Shown: positions 8,023-16,517, counted from the first letter of the stretch. The stretch: DNA of 31,822 nucleotides from an uncultured Lachnospiraceae bacterium (GCA_910585635.1 CAJUFE010000055.1:1-31822); one strand, 5' to 3'. Program-made: numbers and translations. Notes: generated by a model from the sequence alone, not told the origin.

Positions 8023-9996
8023 TCAGTCCTTCGCTAAAGTGAACCGGCCTACCAGCTGCTTCAAGCTGTTAGCCTCGGCGGAGAGCTCTTCGCTGGCGGC
8101 GGCGCTCTCCTGGGCGGTAGCGCTGTTAGTCTGCACCACGGAGGAGATCTGGTCGATGCCCTCGGTGACCTGTGCGATGGCGGTGTTCTGGTCTTCCACA
8201 GCAGCTACCGCGATCGCCATCTTTTCAGTCACATGGCCGGCACTGACGCTGGTCTGGTCCAAGGCCTTGGTGACCTTATCCACAGCTTCGCTGCCCTCGG
8301 ACACGGCCATGATGGAGCTGTTGATCAGCTCCTTTGTAGCCTTGGCGGCTTCATCGGACTTGGAGGCCAGGTTGCGCACCTCGTCGGCCACCACGGCGAA
8401 GCCTTTGCCGGAGGAGCCGGCACGGGCCGCCTCTACAGCGGCGTTCAGGGCCAGGATATTGGTCTGGAAGGCGATGCTCTCGATGGTGTTGATGATCTTG
8501 GCGATCTCCTCGGAGGAGCGGGAGATCTTCTCCATGGCTGCGTTCAGCTCCTCTACATAGCCCACGCTTACGCCCAGATGGGAACCAGCCTCCTGGACAT
8601 ACTGGCCAGCCTCCTCGGCAGCGCCGGCCGTCTTCTTCGCATTGGCGGAGATATCTGCGATGGTGGCCGCCAGCTCCTCCACAGAGCTGGCCTGCTCCAC
8701 AGATCCCTGGCTCAGACCCTGTGCGCCGTTAGAGACCTGCCCGCTGGCAGAGGAAACCTGTCCAGCGGAGATGTCGATCTGGCGGATGGTATTGCTCAGC
8801 TCCACCTTCAGTCCGCGCATGGACAGCAGGATCGTCTGGAACTCACCTACATAGGCCTCCCGATGGGAGGAATTGACGTCGAAGTTTTTATTGGCCATCT
8901 GGTCCAGCAGATAGGCGATGTCATTGATGACGATGTTCAAGCCGGACACCATATCTGCAGTGGCGCGGGTCAGCTCGGCGGTCTCATCCTGCCCGATCGC
9001 CTGGGGGACAGAGGACTTTAAGTCGCCCTTCACCAGGAGCTTCATCCGCTCGGCACAGGCCCGCATGGGCGTACTGATACTGCCGGACAGCTTGATGGCG
9101 ACCACGATCGAGGCTAAGATCGAGATGACGATCACCACCACATTGACGACCATCCCAAAATAAGTATCAGCCAGGTACTCAGACTTTAAGGCCGTGACGG
9201 CCACACTCCAGCCATCTGTGCTGCCTACCGGAGCGTAGGCCATGAAGCGCGTCCCGTCAGAGCCGCTGAAGCTCCCGAAGCCGTTCTCCCCCTGCCGCAT
9301 GGCAGTGTGGAGGGCCGCCTGCTCCTTTAAAGAGGGATCGCTCTGTGCGTCCCGTTCGATATTCTGGGTGGTGATGGTCTCCAGCGTGACATCGGCGATC
9401 GTGCTGCCAGACTGGTCGATCATATAGGCCAGGCTGCTCTGGGCGATCTTGATGGAGGAGACGATATCGTTCAGGAAGGTCTCCGGCGGCACGAAATAGA
9501 CCACGCCGATGATCTGCGAACCGCGGCTCCCATTTGAATAGATAGGCGCGGCGACCATGATGGACAGCTCGCCGGTGATCTTGCTGATCAGGGGAGCCGA
9601 CACATAAGTATTCCCCTGCATCGCCTGCTGCACATACTCCCGGTCGGAATAATCCTTCCCGTCAAAGATGCTGATCCCGTCCGCGCCGATGACGTTCCCC
9701 CGCTGGAAACCATGCATCTTGACCCGCTCATCGATGATGGCGCGTTTTTCCTCCACCGGGATGGCTGGGTCAGACAGCTGTGGGATGCAGCCGGTGTCCA
9801 TGGCTACATTCTTATAGGCGGTCAATTCCTGTTCGATGCGCTCCGCAGCTAATACAGCAGTCTGGCGCATCATCTGATCGACTGTGGCGACCGTGCTCCT
9901 GTAACTCAGCAATAGGCTGGATGTCCCCACCGCCACCAACGCGATCAGGACTGTTGCGATCAGATATACGGTGATCTTTTTTCGGATACTTTTCAT
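8023..9996 (-). CDS. Methyl-accepting chemotaxis protein with dCache-type sensor
   Basis: A 657-residue transmembrane chemoreceptor feeding CheA/CheW. Order: first membrane helix (about residues 8-30), a large extracellular dCache_1-like ligand domain (to about 275; contains GSTIADVTLE and GWSVAVTALKSEYL), second helix (VVNVVVIVISILASIVVAI), HAMP, a long coiled-coil and the signalling hairpin with the near-invariant ESIAFQTNILALNAAVEAARAG. No CheR-binding pentapeptide is visible at the C-terminus. The AGGAGG site lies just upstream of the start on the minus strand. It stands alone, divergent from the kinase gene at 10204. The ligand cannot be told from sequence. Confidence 0.96.
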   Translation of the reverse strand: MKSIRKKITVYLIATVLIALVAVGTSSLLLSYRSTVATVDQMMRQTAVLAAERIEQELTAYKNVAMDTGCIPQLSDPAIPVEEKRAIIDERVKMHGFQRGNVIGADGISIFDGKDYSDREYVQQAMQGNTYVSAPLISKITGELSIMVAAPIYSNGSRGSQIIGVVYFVPPETFLNDIVSSIKIAQSSLAYMIDQSGSTIADVTLETITTQNIERDAQSDPSLKEQAALHTAMRQGENGFGSFSGSDGTRFMAYAPVGSTDGWSVAVTALKSEYLADTYFGMVVNVVVIVISILASIVVAIKLSGSISTPMRACAERMKLLVKGDLKSSVPQAIGQDETAELTRATADMVSGLNIVINDIAYLLDQMANKNFDVNSSHREAYVGEFQTILLSMRGLKVELSNTIRQIDISAGQVSSASGQVSNGAQGLSQGSVEQASSVEELAATIADISANAKKTAGAAEEAGQYVQEAGSHLGVSVGYVEELNAAMEKISRSSEEIAKIINTIESIAFQTNILALNAAVEAARAGSSGKGFAVVADEVRNLASKSDEAAKATKELINSSIMAVSEGSEAVDKVTKALDQTSVSAGHVTEKMAIAVAAVEDQNTAIAQVTEGIDQISSVVQTNSATAQESAAASEELSAEANSLKQLVGRFTLAKD

Positions 9997-10043
9997 CTCT
10001 TTCCTCCTAGGTCATTTGAACATTATAGATGATATGTACCCGT

Positions 10044-10073
10044 ATTATACCATAGTTGGGGGGGATACGTCTA
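10044..10073 (-). promoter_or_regulatory. Promoter of the chemoreceptor gene
   Basis: Read on the minus strand, TAGACG (10073-10068) and TATAAT (10049-10044) are separated by 18 bases. A second TATAAT at 10027-10022 has no obvious partner. Both lie just upstream of the AGGAGG site. Confidence 0.6.
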
Positions 10074-10102
10074 TCCTAAATGAGCGGTCTCCACAAGTAT
10101 CC

Positions 10103-10131
10103 TTTACATCTGAAAAGTCCGATGATAAAAT
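10103..10131 (+). promoter_or_regulatory. Promoter of the pyridoxal-kinase-like gene
   Basis: TTTACA at 10103-10108 and TAAAAT at 10126-10131 with a 17-base spacer. The following leader holds a hairpin: CCTGTGC at 10149-10155 pairs with GCGCAGG at 10171-10177 and CGTC with GACG inside it. Confidence 0.6.
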
Positions 10132-10203
10132 GGAGCTATAGTAAAGAGCCTGTGCCATCGTCCGAGGACGGCGCAGGAGATGACGAGATCGAGGTAGAGA
10201 GCC

Positions 10204-11094
10204 ATGAGAGGACAGGTTTTACTGATCAATGATATGACCGGATACGGCAAGGTGGCCTTATCCGCTATGATGCCGGTGCTATCCTATAAAAAACACCATG
10301 TTTATACCCTTCCCACCGCCCTGGTCTCCAATACCCTGGACTACGGGAGGTTTGCCATACTGGAGACCACCGACTATATGGCAGAGGCGATCCGGGTGTG
10401 GGAGGAGCTGGGCTTTTCCTTTGACGCCATATCCACCGGGTTCATCGTCTCGGAGAGGCAGGAAGAGCTGATCCGGAACTTCTGCAGCCAGCAGCGGGAA
10501 AAGGGGGCCATCATCTTCACGGACCCGATCATGGGGGACGTGGGGAGGCTCTACAATGGCGTAACGGAAGAAACGGTGGCCCGGATGCGGCAGATGATCC
10601 AGGTGTCCGACCACATCGTGCCCAACCTTACAGAAGCCACGTATCTGGCCGGGGTCCCTTACGAGGAAAAGGGTCTGACCCTAGCAGGAGCCGACCGTCT
10701 CCTGGAAGGTCTGCAGGCCATCGGCGCCCGGTCCATCGTGATCACCAGCGCCATGGTGGAAGGCCAGGAGGCGGTGCTCGTCTATGACCACCAGAAAAAG
10801 GAGAGGACCCTGCTCCCCTTCGTGAGCATCCCCGTGCGCTTCCCCGGCACCGGCGACCTATTCCTGGCGATCTACATGAGCGGCATCCTGGACGGAAAGA
10901 GCTGCGCCGAGAGCGCTGCTTATGCGATGCAAGCGATCGAGCAGATGATCGTAAGATACCAGGCGGAAGGGGACGACTCGAAGGGGATCCTGGTAGAGAA
11001 CTATATAGAGCTGCTGGATCAAGAAGAAAATATCGATCAGGCATCTGAGGATAACGTAGTGGAGGGAGGGGCCTGTTACAAAAGGAACCCCTAG
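10204..11094 (+). CDS. Pyridoxal/pyridoxamine kinase-like protein (PfkB/ribokinase superfamily)
   Basis: Probably phosphorylates pyridoxal or pyridoxamine to make vitamin B6 cofactor. N-terminal INDMTGYGKVALSAMMPVL and LPTALVSNTL, then TDPIMGD at about 107-112, VPNLTEA, and the anion-hole motif GTGD at 215-218 with Asp218 as likely base, match the PdxK/PdxY branch. The start has GAGGTAGAGA upstream. The last ten or so codons and the stop lie inside palindromic repeat B, so the C-terminal tail (GGACYKRNP) was supplied by the repeat. Substrate preference among B6 vitamers is not visible. Confidence 0.85.
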   Translation: MRGQVLLINDMTGYGKVALSAMMPVLSYKKHHVYTLPTALVSNTLDYGRFAILETTDYMAEAIRVWEELGFSFDAISTGFIVSERQEELIRNFCSQQREKGAIIFTDPIMGDVGRLYNGVTEETVARMRQMIQVSDHIVPNLTEATYLAGVPYEEKGLTLAGADRLLEGLQAIGARSIVITSAMVEGQEAVLVYDHQKKERTLLPFVSIPVRFPGTGDLFLAIYMSGILDGKSCAESAAYAMQAIEQMIVRYQAEGDDSKGILVENYIELLDQEENIDQASEDNVVEGGACYKRNP

Positions 11095-11257
11095 AAAAAC
11101 GTCGGCGCTTCGCATTGAACACTTGGTGAGGTTCTTCCGAACCTAGTGTGAAAGCGGATACTCGGAACGTAGTGCAGAGTATCTTCCACAAAAAGCTTAG
11201 CGTCCGCTACGTTTTTCTCGGAGCGAGAGCGCGGTGACGTTGTAACAGGCCCCTCCC
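11064..11257. repeat. Large palindromic intergenic repeat, family B copy 1
   Basis: A 17-base arm GGGAGGGGCCTGTTACA at 11064-11080 is mirrored exactly at 11241-11257. Inside are smaller hairpins: AGGTTC with GAACCT, flanked by ACACT and AGTGT, and GATACTC with GAGTATC. Blocks ACAAAAGGAACCCC, ACGTCGGCGCTT, CTTAGCGTCCGCTACGT and CTCGGAGCGAGAGCGCGG recur in order at 22492-22624. Similarity continues past the right arm (CGGACC and TCTG). It overlaps the 3' end of the kinase gene. Confidence 0.85.
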
Positions 11258-11304
11258 GGAACGGACCTTCTGGAACACTTCCCCCTCTGGACCGCAAGAA
11301 CACT

Positions 11305-11333
11305 TTGACTTTTACGCCGCAAAATGCTATAAC
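11305..11333 (+). promoter_or_regulatory. Promoter of the GntR-family regulator
   Basis: TTGACT at 11305-11310 and TATAAC at 11328-11333 with a 17-base spacer. Downstream, ATGACA occurs at 11347-11352 and 11373-11378, 26 bases apart. The same hexamer, read in reverse, is TGTCAT of the TGTCATAACA operators at 22762 and 24939, which hints at autoregulation. Confidence 0.65.
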
Positions 11334-11399
11334 CATACCATAGACAATGACAGGACAACACAGCAAAAACACATGACAATGTGAAAGGAAAAGCAGACC

Positions 11400-12119
11400 A
11401 TGTTCAAGTACGAGACCATAGCGGAGGATATCCAGCGCAGGATCCAGGCAGGGGAGTATCAGGCGGATGAAAGGCTCCCCCAGGAGAAGGAGCTGTGCAA
11501 GCAATACGACGCCTCCCGGATCACGGTGCGGGAGGCCCTGGACCTTTTGGTGAGCCGAGGGCTGATCACCAGGAGGCGGGGAGCGGGGACCTATGTAAAA
11601 TCGATCGGGGGAGAGGCCATGGCGGCAGAGGAGCTGGCCCGATCCCAGCAGTTCGGCGGCTTCAGCAACGACATGGAGGGGCATGAGGTGCGGTCCAAGG
11701 TGCATCAGTTCACCCTCCTTAAGGCACCAAAAGAGGTGGCGGAAAAGCTGCGGGTAGCGGAGAGCGCCTTTGTCTGCTACATCTGCCGTACCCGTATCGT
11801 GGACGGGAAGCCCCATGTGGTGGAGTATACCTATATGCCCACGGATTTCATCACTGGGATCACAGCGGAGGTGGTAGAAAGTTCCATCTATAAGTACATC
11901 GAGGAGCAGCTGAAGCTGAAGATCAAGAGCGCCCACCGGATCGCCAGGGCGGATATGCCCACTGAGGAGGAGCGGGAGTGGCTGGAGATCGGTGAAGAGC
12001 CGATCCCGATCTTTGAGGTGGAGCAGACGGCTTACTTAGATGACGGCCGGATCTTTGAATATTCCAAGTCCCGCCACCGGGCAGACTGCTTTGCCTTGAT
12101 GAGCGTCAGCCTGCGGTAG
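11400..12119 (+). CDS. GntR-family transcriptional regulator, HutC subfamily
   Basis: A 239-residue DNA-binding repressor or activator. Residues 1-70 form the GntR winged helix (YETIAEDIQRRIQAGEY, LPQEKELCKQY, SRITVREALDLLVSRGLI, RRRGAGTYV). The rest is a UTRA ligand domain (VCYICRTRIVDGKPHVVEYTYMP, then FEVEQTAYLDDGRIFEYSKSRHRADCFALM). UTRA regulators of this type usually sense phosphosugars and control PTS or glycosidase genes. It stands alone with its own promoter. Candidate targets are the fructokinase-manA and PTS operons about 11 kb downstream, which share a GntR-like operator; this link is inference. Confidence 0.92.
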   Translation: MFKYETIAEDIQRRIQAGEYQADERLPQEKELCKQYDASRITVREALDLLVSRGLITRRRGAGTYVKSIGGEAMAAEELARSQQFGGFSNDMEGHEVRSKVHQFTLLKAPKEVAEKLRVAESAFVCYICRTRIVDGKPHVVEYTYMPTDFITGITAEVVESSIYKYIEEQLKLKIKSAHRIARADMPTEEEREWLEIGEEPIPIFEVEQTAYLDDGRIFEYSKSRHRADCFALMSVSLR

Positions 12120-12217
12120 CGGGGAAGGGACTGTATCCCATAGGCAAGTGCGTCCTATGAAATACGAAGATCCGCGTGGGATGCACATTTTATGGGGGGA
12201 TGGAAGGGGTCATGCAG

Positions 12218-13825
12218 ATGTTAAAGGTACTGATCGCAGATGACGAGCAGAAGGTCTGCCAGCTGATCGAGAAGCTGGTGGATTGGCAGGCGCTGGACAT
12301 GCAGGTGGCGGCTACAGCGGAAAATGGGATCGAAGCCCTTGAGATGATCCGGGAGCATCATCCGGACATCGTGATCACCGATATCCGGATGCCGGGCTAT
12401 GACGGTCTGGACCTGATCCGACTGGGTAAGGAGGCGGACCCGAAGATCGAATTTATCATTATCAGCGGCTACCGCCATTTTGAGTATGCCCAGACCGCGA
12501 TCCGCTATGGGGTCAGCGCATACATCTTAAAGCCGATCAAAAAGGACGATCTGGTCAGCACCTTGAAAAAGCTGGGCAGCAAGTTCCAGGAAAAGACGAG
12601 GCAGCTTTCTATCGAGGAGCAGATGGAGCTGACCATGAAGACGGACGAGGGCACATTGCGCCAGACATTTCTATCAGATCTGATCTGCCGCAGGGACCGG
12701 GAGAGGCTGGCCTGTTCTTTAGAAGAGATCGGGCAGAGGTTCCATTTCTCTTTTCGTCCCGGATGTTTTGGTGTGGCGATCGTCAAGCTGGATGGCTCCG
12801 TGTTGGACGATCCTAAAAATCAGCGGTTCATGGCGGAGAAGGCGCGGGGGATCTTAGAGCAGCAGGTAAAGGGGCTGGTCTATGAGTCCGAGATCGGGGC
12901 TTTGGGCAGCACCCTCTATCTTTTGCTGAATTTTGGGGAAGCCCATCGGATCGAAATTAGGCGGCAGCTAAAGAACGGCCTGGATGCGATCCGGATCCAG
13001 GGCGGCATCCTGGAGGGGTTCTCGGCGACCATGGCTCTGGGGACTGTCTGTGATGAGCTGGCAGGAGTGGGAGCTTCCTTAAAGAGCGCGCGGCTGTGGA
13101 TCGAGGAGCGGCTGGTGGCCGGGACCGGTAAGCTTTATGAAGGGGAGCCACCTAGGAAGGGCTCCTTCTCAGAGAGCCAGATGTTCTCTGATTTTAATAA
13201 AAAGATGGTCCAGGCGCTGGAGAGCCTGGAAGGCTCCCAGGTGCGAAAGGCCTTGCTGGGGTTAAAAGACGGTATGCTGACCCGACCGGGGACCACCGGC
13301 CATGAGATCTTGCAGATGACCCGGGAGGTCTGCAACCTCTATCTGTTCTCCATGAAAAATTACCAGATCCCCATGGAAGAGGGCTTTTTGGAAAGCTTTC
13401 TGGAGGGGGCGGATAACCGGGCTTCAGCCGCAGAGCTGTTCGACTATCTGATCGGCAAGGTCACGGCCTCCTATGAAAAGGCGGCACAGCTAAAGCGCCA
13501 GGATGAGAACCGCCCGGTCCGGATCGTGAAGCAGTACGTGGCGGGGCATTACCAGGAGGGGCTGACCTTAGAGCAGGTGAGCGGTGTGGCCGGATTGTCC
13601 CCGGCATACTTGAGCACCGTGTTCAAGAAAAATACGGGGATGACCTTTTTGGAATATCTGTCCAAGAGCCGTATGGACGGGGCTAAGCAGCTCCTAAAGG
13701 AGACCGACCGCACAGTGGCGGATATCTGCGCGGCGGTGGGCTATAATGACGTGCGGTATTTTACCAAGACCTTTACCAAATACACCGGCTTAAAGCCGAA
13801 CGAGTATAGAAAGCTGTATTCATGA
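12218..13825 (+). CDS. YesN-type response regulator with AraC DNA-binding domain
   Basis: A 535-residue cytoplasmic regulator. The receiver domain occupies about 1-120 with acidic pocket Asp8-Asp9, phospho-acceptor Asp55 in VITDIRMP and Lys in YILKPIKK. A middle region of about 300 residues has no clear motif, as is usual for YesN. The AraC-type double helix-turn-helix fills the last 100 residues (LTLEQVSGVAGLSPAYLSTVFK, DICAAVGYNDVRYFTKTFTKYTG). ATG 12218 has GGAAGGGG at 12202-12209; longer starts at 12176, 12200 and 12212 are less well placed. The stop overlaps the kinase start by four bases (ATGA). Confidence 0.94.
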   Translation: MLKVLIADDEQKVCQLIEKLVDWQALDMQVAATAENGIEALEMIREHHPDIVITDIRMPGYDGLDLIRLGKEADPKIEFIIISGYRHFEYAQTAIRYGVSAYILKPIKKDDLVSTLKKLGSKFQEKTRQLSIEEQMELTMKTDEGTLRQTFLSDLICRRDRERLACSLEEIGQRFHFSFRPGCFGVAIVKLDGSVLDDPKNQRFMAEKARGILEQQVKGLVYESEIGALGSTLYLLLNFGEAHRIEIRRQLKNGLDAIRIQGGILEGFSATMALGTVCDELAGVGASLKSARLWIEERLVAGTGKLYEGEPPRKGSFSESQMFSDFNKKMVQALESLEGSQVRKALLGLKDGMLTRPGTTGHEILQMTREVCNLYLFSMKNYQIPMEEGFLESFLEGADNRASAAELFDYLIGKVTASYEKAAQLKRQDENRPVRIVKQYVAGHYQEGLTLEQVSGVAGLSPAYLSTVFKKNTGMTFLEYLSKSRMDGAKQLLKETDRTVADICAAVGYNDVRYFTKTFTKYTGLKPNEYRKLYS

Positions 13826-14841
13826 AGGAAAAACGAAGATATCTGTCCTGTCGGATCATGATCTGCACCGGTGTGGGGGCCGTGCTCTTTCTGGCTGTCC
13901 TGGTCTGTCTGTGGGCCATCTGCCTGGTATCCGGCAGGAGCCTGCTGCCGGTGTTTTTCTTTACCCTGGCGGCTGTGGGCTGGGGCTGCGGGCTGTATGG
14001 ATGGATCCTGGTCCCCTACCGGGAGACGAAGAAGATCTATGAGCAATTTGCCATGGGCTATGTCCTCAATGACCTGTTCCATCTCCGCCATCCCCTGACG
14101 CCGGAGAGCGACCGGGCGGTGGCCCTTTTAAACGAGATGATCGACAAGGACCATCTGATCAACGTGTCGAAAAAACAGGCCGAGTACTTGGCGCTGCAGA
14201 ACCAGATCAATCCCCATTTCCTCTATAACACCCTGGAAGGGATCCGGGGGGAGGCGCTGCTGGCGGGTTTGGACAGTGTGGCGGAGATGACGGAGGCGCT
14301 GGCCACATTTTTCCGCTACACGATCTCCCAGGTGGAGCATCTGGTGACCCTGGAGGATGAGCTGGCCAATATCGAGAATTATTATTATATCCAGCAGTTC
14401 CGTTTTGGCGATAAACTGGCCCTGCATATCGGATATGACCACGAGGATGAACAGGAGCAGCTGGATACCCTCCGGCTCCGTCTGCCCAAGCTCACCCTGC
14501 AGCCGATCGTGGAAAATTCGATCTACCACGGGATCGAGCGGAAGGTGGGGAAAGGGAACTTGAAGATCCGCATCAGCGTCAGTGATACGCGTCTTCGGAT
14601 CCGGATCTCCGATGACGGCATGGGCATGCCGGAGGAGACGCTGAAGCAGCTGAATGAAAAGCTGCGGCGGCTCACCTTAGACGATGTGCAGGAGGAGAGC
14701 GGCAAAAGGGGCGGGATCGCCCTGGTCAATGTGAACAACCGGATCAAGCTCCTGTTCGGAGAGGAGTACGGCCTGTCCATCTACAGCTGGGAGGGGGCAG
14801 GCACGGATGTGCTGGTCATCCTGCCGTTGGTACGGGAGTGA
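13822..14841 (+). CDS. YesM-type sensor histidine kinase without extracellular sensor domain
   Basis: A 339-residue membrane kinase paired with the preceding regulator. Two membrane helices (about residues 13-37 and 41-64) are joined by only a few residues, so there is no room for the extracellular Cache domain usual in YesM. A short linker leads to the His_kinase domain with QINPHFLYNTLEG; His132 is the likely phosphorylation site. The ATPase part shows PKLTLQPIVENSIYHG, SDDGMGMP and KRGGIALVNVNNRIKLLFG. Signal input must come through the membrane part or a partner; the pseudo-ATPase encoded next is the obvious candidate. Confidence 0.92.
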   Translation: MKEKRRYLSCRIMICTGVGAVLFLAVLVCLWAICLVSGRSLLPVFFFTLAAVGWGCGLYGWILVPYRETKKIYEQFAMGYVLNDLFHLRHPLTPESDRAVALLNEMIDKDHLINVSKKQAEYLALQNQINPHFLYNTLEGIRGEALLAGLDSVAEMTEALATFFRYTISQVEHLVTLEDELANIENYYYIQQFRFGDKLALHIGYDHEDEQEQLDTLRLRLPKLTLQPIVENSIYHGIERKVGKGNLKIRISVSDTRLRIRISDDGMGMPEETLKQLNEKLRRLTLDDVQEESGKRGGIALVNVNNRIKLLFGEEYGLSIYSWEGAGTDVLVILPLVRE

Positions 14842-14892
14842 GGTTTGAAAGTCTGCCGCCGGGCGTATGGAGGCCCAGGGAGGAGGATATGG

Positions 14893-16338
14893 GTGAGACG
14901 GGAGCTGTTGCGGATGGATCATGTGAGCCTTCTGGTCCATGGGGAGGCTCTCCTGGACGGCTTAGATCTCCAGATCTTTACCGGGGAGATCATGGGCCTG
15001 ATCGCGGGACGGGACCGGGGTTATGACCAGCTGATCCGGCTGGTCTGCCAGAACATCCCGATCTCCTTTGGGCGTGTGTGGTATGACGGCCGGACCGTGA
15101 ACAGCTATTCCCACAGTGACGGGACCGCCAACCGGGTCTATGTGATCGGGCAGAAGAGCCATCTGGTGGAAGGGCTGAGCGTGGTGGATAACCTGTTCGT
15201 CCTGCGGAAGGGTTTCAGGAAATATTTTATCAATGAGCGGGTCCTCCGGGAACAGGCGGAGGCCTTTTTTAAGGAGAACCAGATCCAGGTGGACCTGCGC
15301 GGGCGCGTATCGGCCCTGACCCCCTTAGAGCGCTGCCTGGTGGAGCTGGGAAAGGCGCTCCTTATGGGCTGCCGCCTGGTGGTGGTGGATAACCCGGGGA
15401 ATTTTTTGAGCCAGTATGAGCTGACCCGTTTCCAGGAGATGCTGCGCCTGGTGCGGGAGAACGGTGTCTCCGTCCTCTATATCGGCAATCATCACCAGGA
15501 GCTGTTCAGGATCGCGGACCGGCTCTCCCTTTTTTTCGATGGCCGGGTGGTGAAGGTCTTCGAGCAGGATGAGATGACCGATGAAGGGATCGCCCCTTAC
15601 ATCCGGGACTGGGTCGTCCCCGGCAGGGGGACAGACCCGGAGCAGGAGGACGGGGTCCTGCATTTCCACAGCGTCTATACAAAAGATCTCCATGGCCTGG
15701 GCTTTGTGCTCCACCGGGCGGAATGCCTGACGCTCTTAGATATGGATAACCGGATCGCCGGGGATGTGCTGGCTCTGCTCACCGGAGAGGCGGGCTGCCA
15801 AAAAGGGCGGATCACCCTGGAGCATGAGCCCTATACCCGGGAACGGGCAGAGGATTACCTGAAGGCGGGCATCGCCGTGATCCCTAAAGATTGTACCGAG
15901 GTGCTGCTGTATAAGGAGCGGAGCTATATGGAGAACCTGACCTTTCTCCTGGACCGGAAACTGGAAAAGAGCATCCTCCCGGGAAGGTTCCTGCGCAGCG
16001 TCAAAAGGGAATATGGCGGCCGGATCGGGAAGATCATCAACAGTGCCAGTGTGGCCGGCCTGCCCTTAGAAGAACAGATCGCCCTGGTCTATTACCGGGT
16101 CATGCTCTTTAACCCACGGGTGCTGGTCTGCGTCCAGCCGTTGGCTAAAGGCGATATGGTGGTCCGTCTGAAGATCTTAGCGCTGCTGCGGGAGATCGTG
16201 CAGGCCGGGACCGCCGTGCTGATCATCACCGCCAATGTGTCCGATACGCTGATGGTCTCCGACCGGCTGCTGGTAGTGGAAGGAGGGGCCTGTACGGCGG
16301 TCTATGAGAAGGACGGATTTGATCAGGTGGATTGGTGA
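14893..16338 (+). CDS. Catalytically dead RbsA-like double ABC ATPase (pseudoenzyme)
   Basis: About 481 residues with the two-domain plan of sugar importer ATPases of the RbsA/MglA class, but the active sites are gone. Where Walker A (GENGAGKST) belongs, domain 1 has IAGRDRGYDQL; the signature reads LTPLERCLVELGKAL; and the Walker B DEPT is replaced by VVVDNPG. Domain 2 has LLDMDNRIAGD for Walker A and VCVQPLAKGD for DEPTRGIDVG. Fold cues remain: a Gln-containing segment VIGQKSHLVEGLSVVDNLFVLR, the NHHQELFRIADRLSLFFDGR switch and VSDRLLVVEGG. The start is probably GTG 14893 (AGGAGG at 14881-14886); TTG 14845 and ATG 14914 are alternatives. It shares an operon with the two-component pair, so a sensing or adaptor role is likelier than transport. 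Confidence 0.85.
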   Translation: MRRELLRMDHVSLLVHGEALLDGLDLQIFTGEIMGLIAGRDRGYDQLIRLVCQNIPISFGRVWYDGRTVNSYSHSDGTANRVYVIGQKSHLVEGLSVVDNLFVLRKGFRKYFINERVLREQAEAFFKENQIQVDLRGRVSALTPLERCLVELGKALLMGCRLVVVDNPGNFLSQYELTRFQEMLRLVRENGVSVLYIGNHHQELFRIADRLSLFFDGRVVKVFEQDEMTDEGIAPYIRDWVVPGRGTDPEQEDGVLHFHSVYTKDLHGLGFVLHRAECLTLLDMDNRIAGDVLALLTGEAGCQKGRITLEHEPYTRERAEDYLKAGIAVIPKDCTEVLLYKERSYMENLTFLLDRKLEKSILPGRFLRSVKREYGGRIGKIINSASVAGLPLEEQIALVYYRVMLFNPRVLVCVQPLAKGDMVVRLKILALLREIVQAGTAVLIITANVSDTLMVSDRLLVVEGGACTAVYEKDGFDQVDW

Positions 16339-16385
16339 CGGAAAAGCCGATACTTCAAAAGATTGTCCACCTTAACCGAAAGAAT

Positions 16386-16407
16386 GCCCTCTTTTTGAGG
16401 GCTTTTT
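16386..16407 (+). terminator. Terminator of the two-component/pseudo-ATPase operon
   Basis: GCCCTC at 16386-16391 pairs with GAGGGC at 16397-16402 across a T5 loop and is followed by TTTTT. It separates the signalling operon from the sugar kinase and importer genes. Confidence 0.88.
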
Positions 16408-16435
16408 GTTATGTTATACTAATTTTAACAAAAAG
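16402..16435 (+). promoter_or_regulatory. Inverted repeat around the likely -10 box of the kinase/importer operon
   Basis: CTTTTTGTTA at 16402-16411 is mirrored exactly by TAACAAAAAG at 16426-16435, and TATACT at 16415-16420 lies in the 14-base gap. This looks like an operator over a promoter, although no good -35 box is visible and the left arm doubles as the T-tract of the preceding terminator. Confidence 0.45.
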
Positions 16436-16517
16436 AGCACAGGCAAGTGTACCGGGATGGGCGCCGTTCATCCAGCGGCGCGGCTTTATGGCAGATAGCC
16501 GGAAAAGAGGCCGTTCT

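Noticed and set aside
11091..11936. Long minus-strand open frame over the GntR gene and repeat B
   Set aside because: It is antisense to a clear GntR gene. Its part resembling the minus frame at 22338-22733 (SRSEKxVADAKL) is simply the translation of repeat B.
14889..15026. Alternative start ATG 14889 for the pseudo-ATPase
   Set aside because: It is well placed after AGGAGG but in another frame that ends after 46 codons; the in-frame GTG at 14893 fits the same site.
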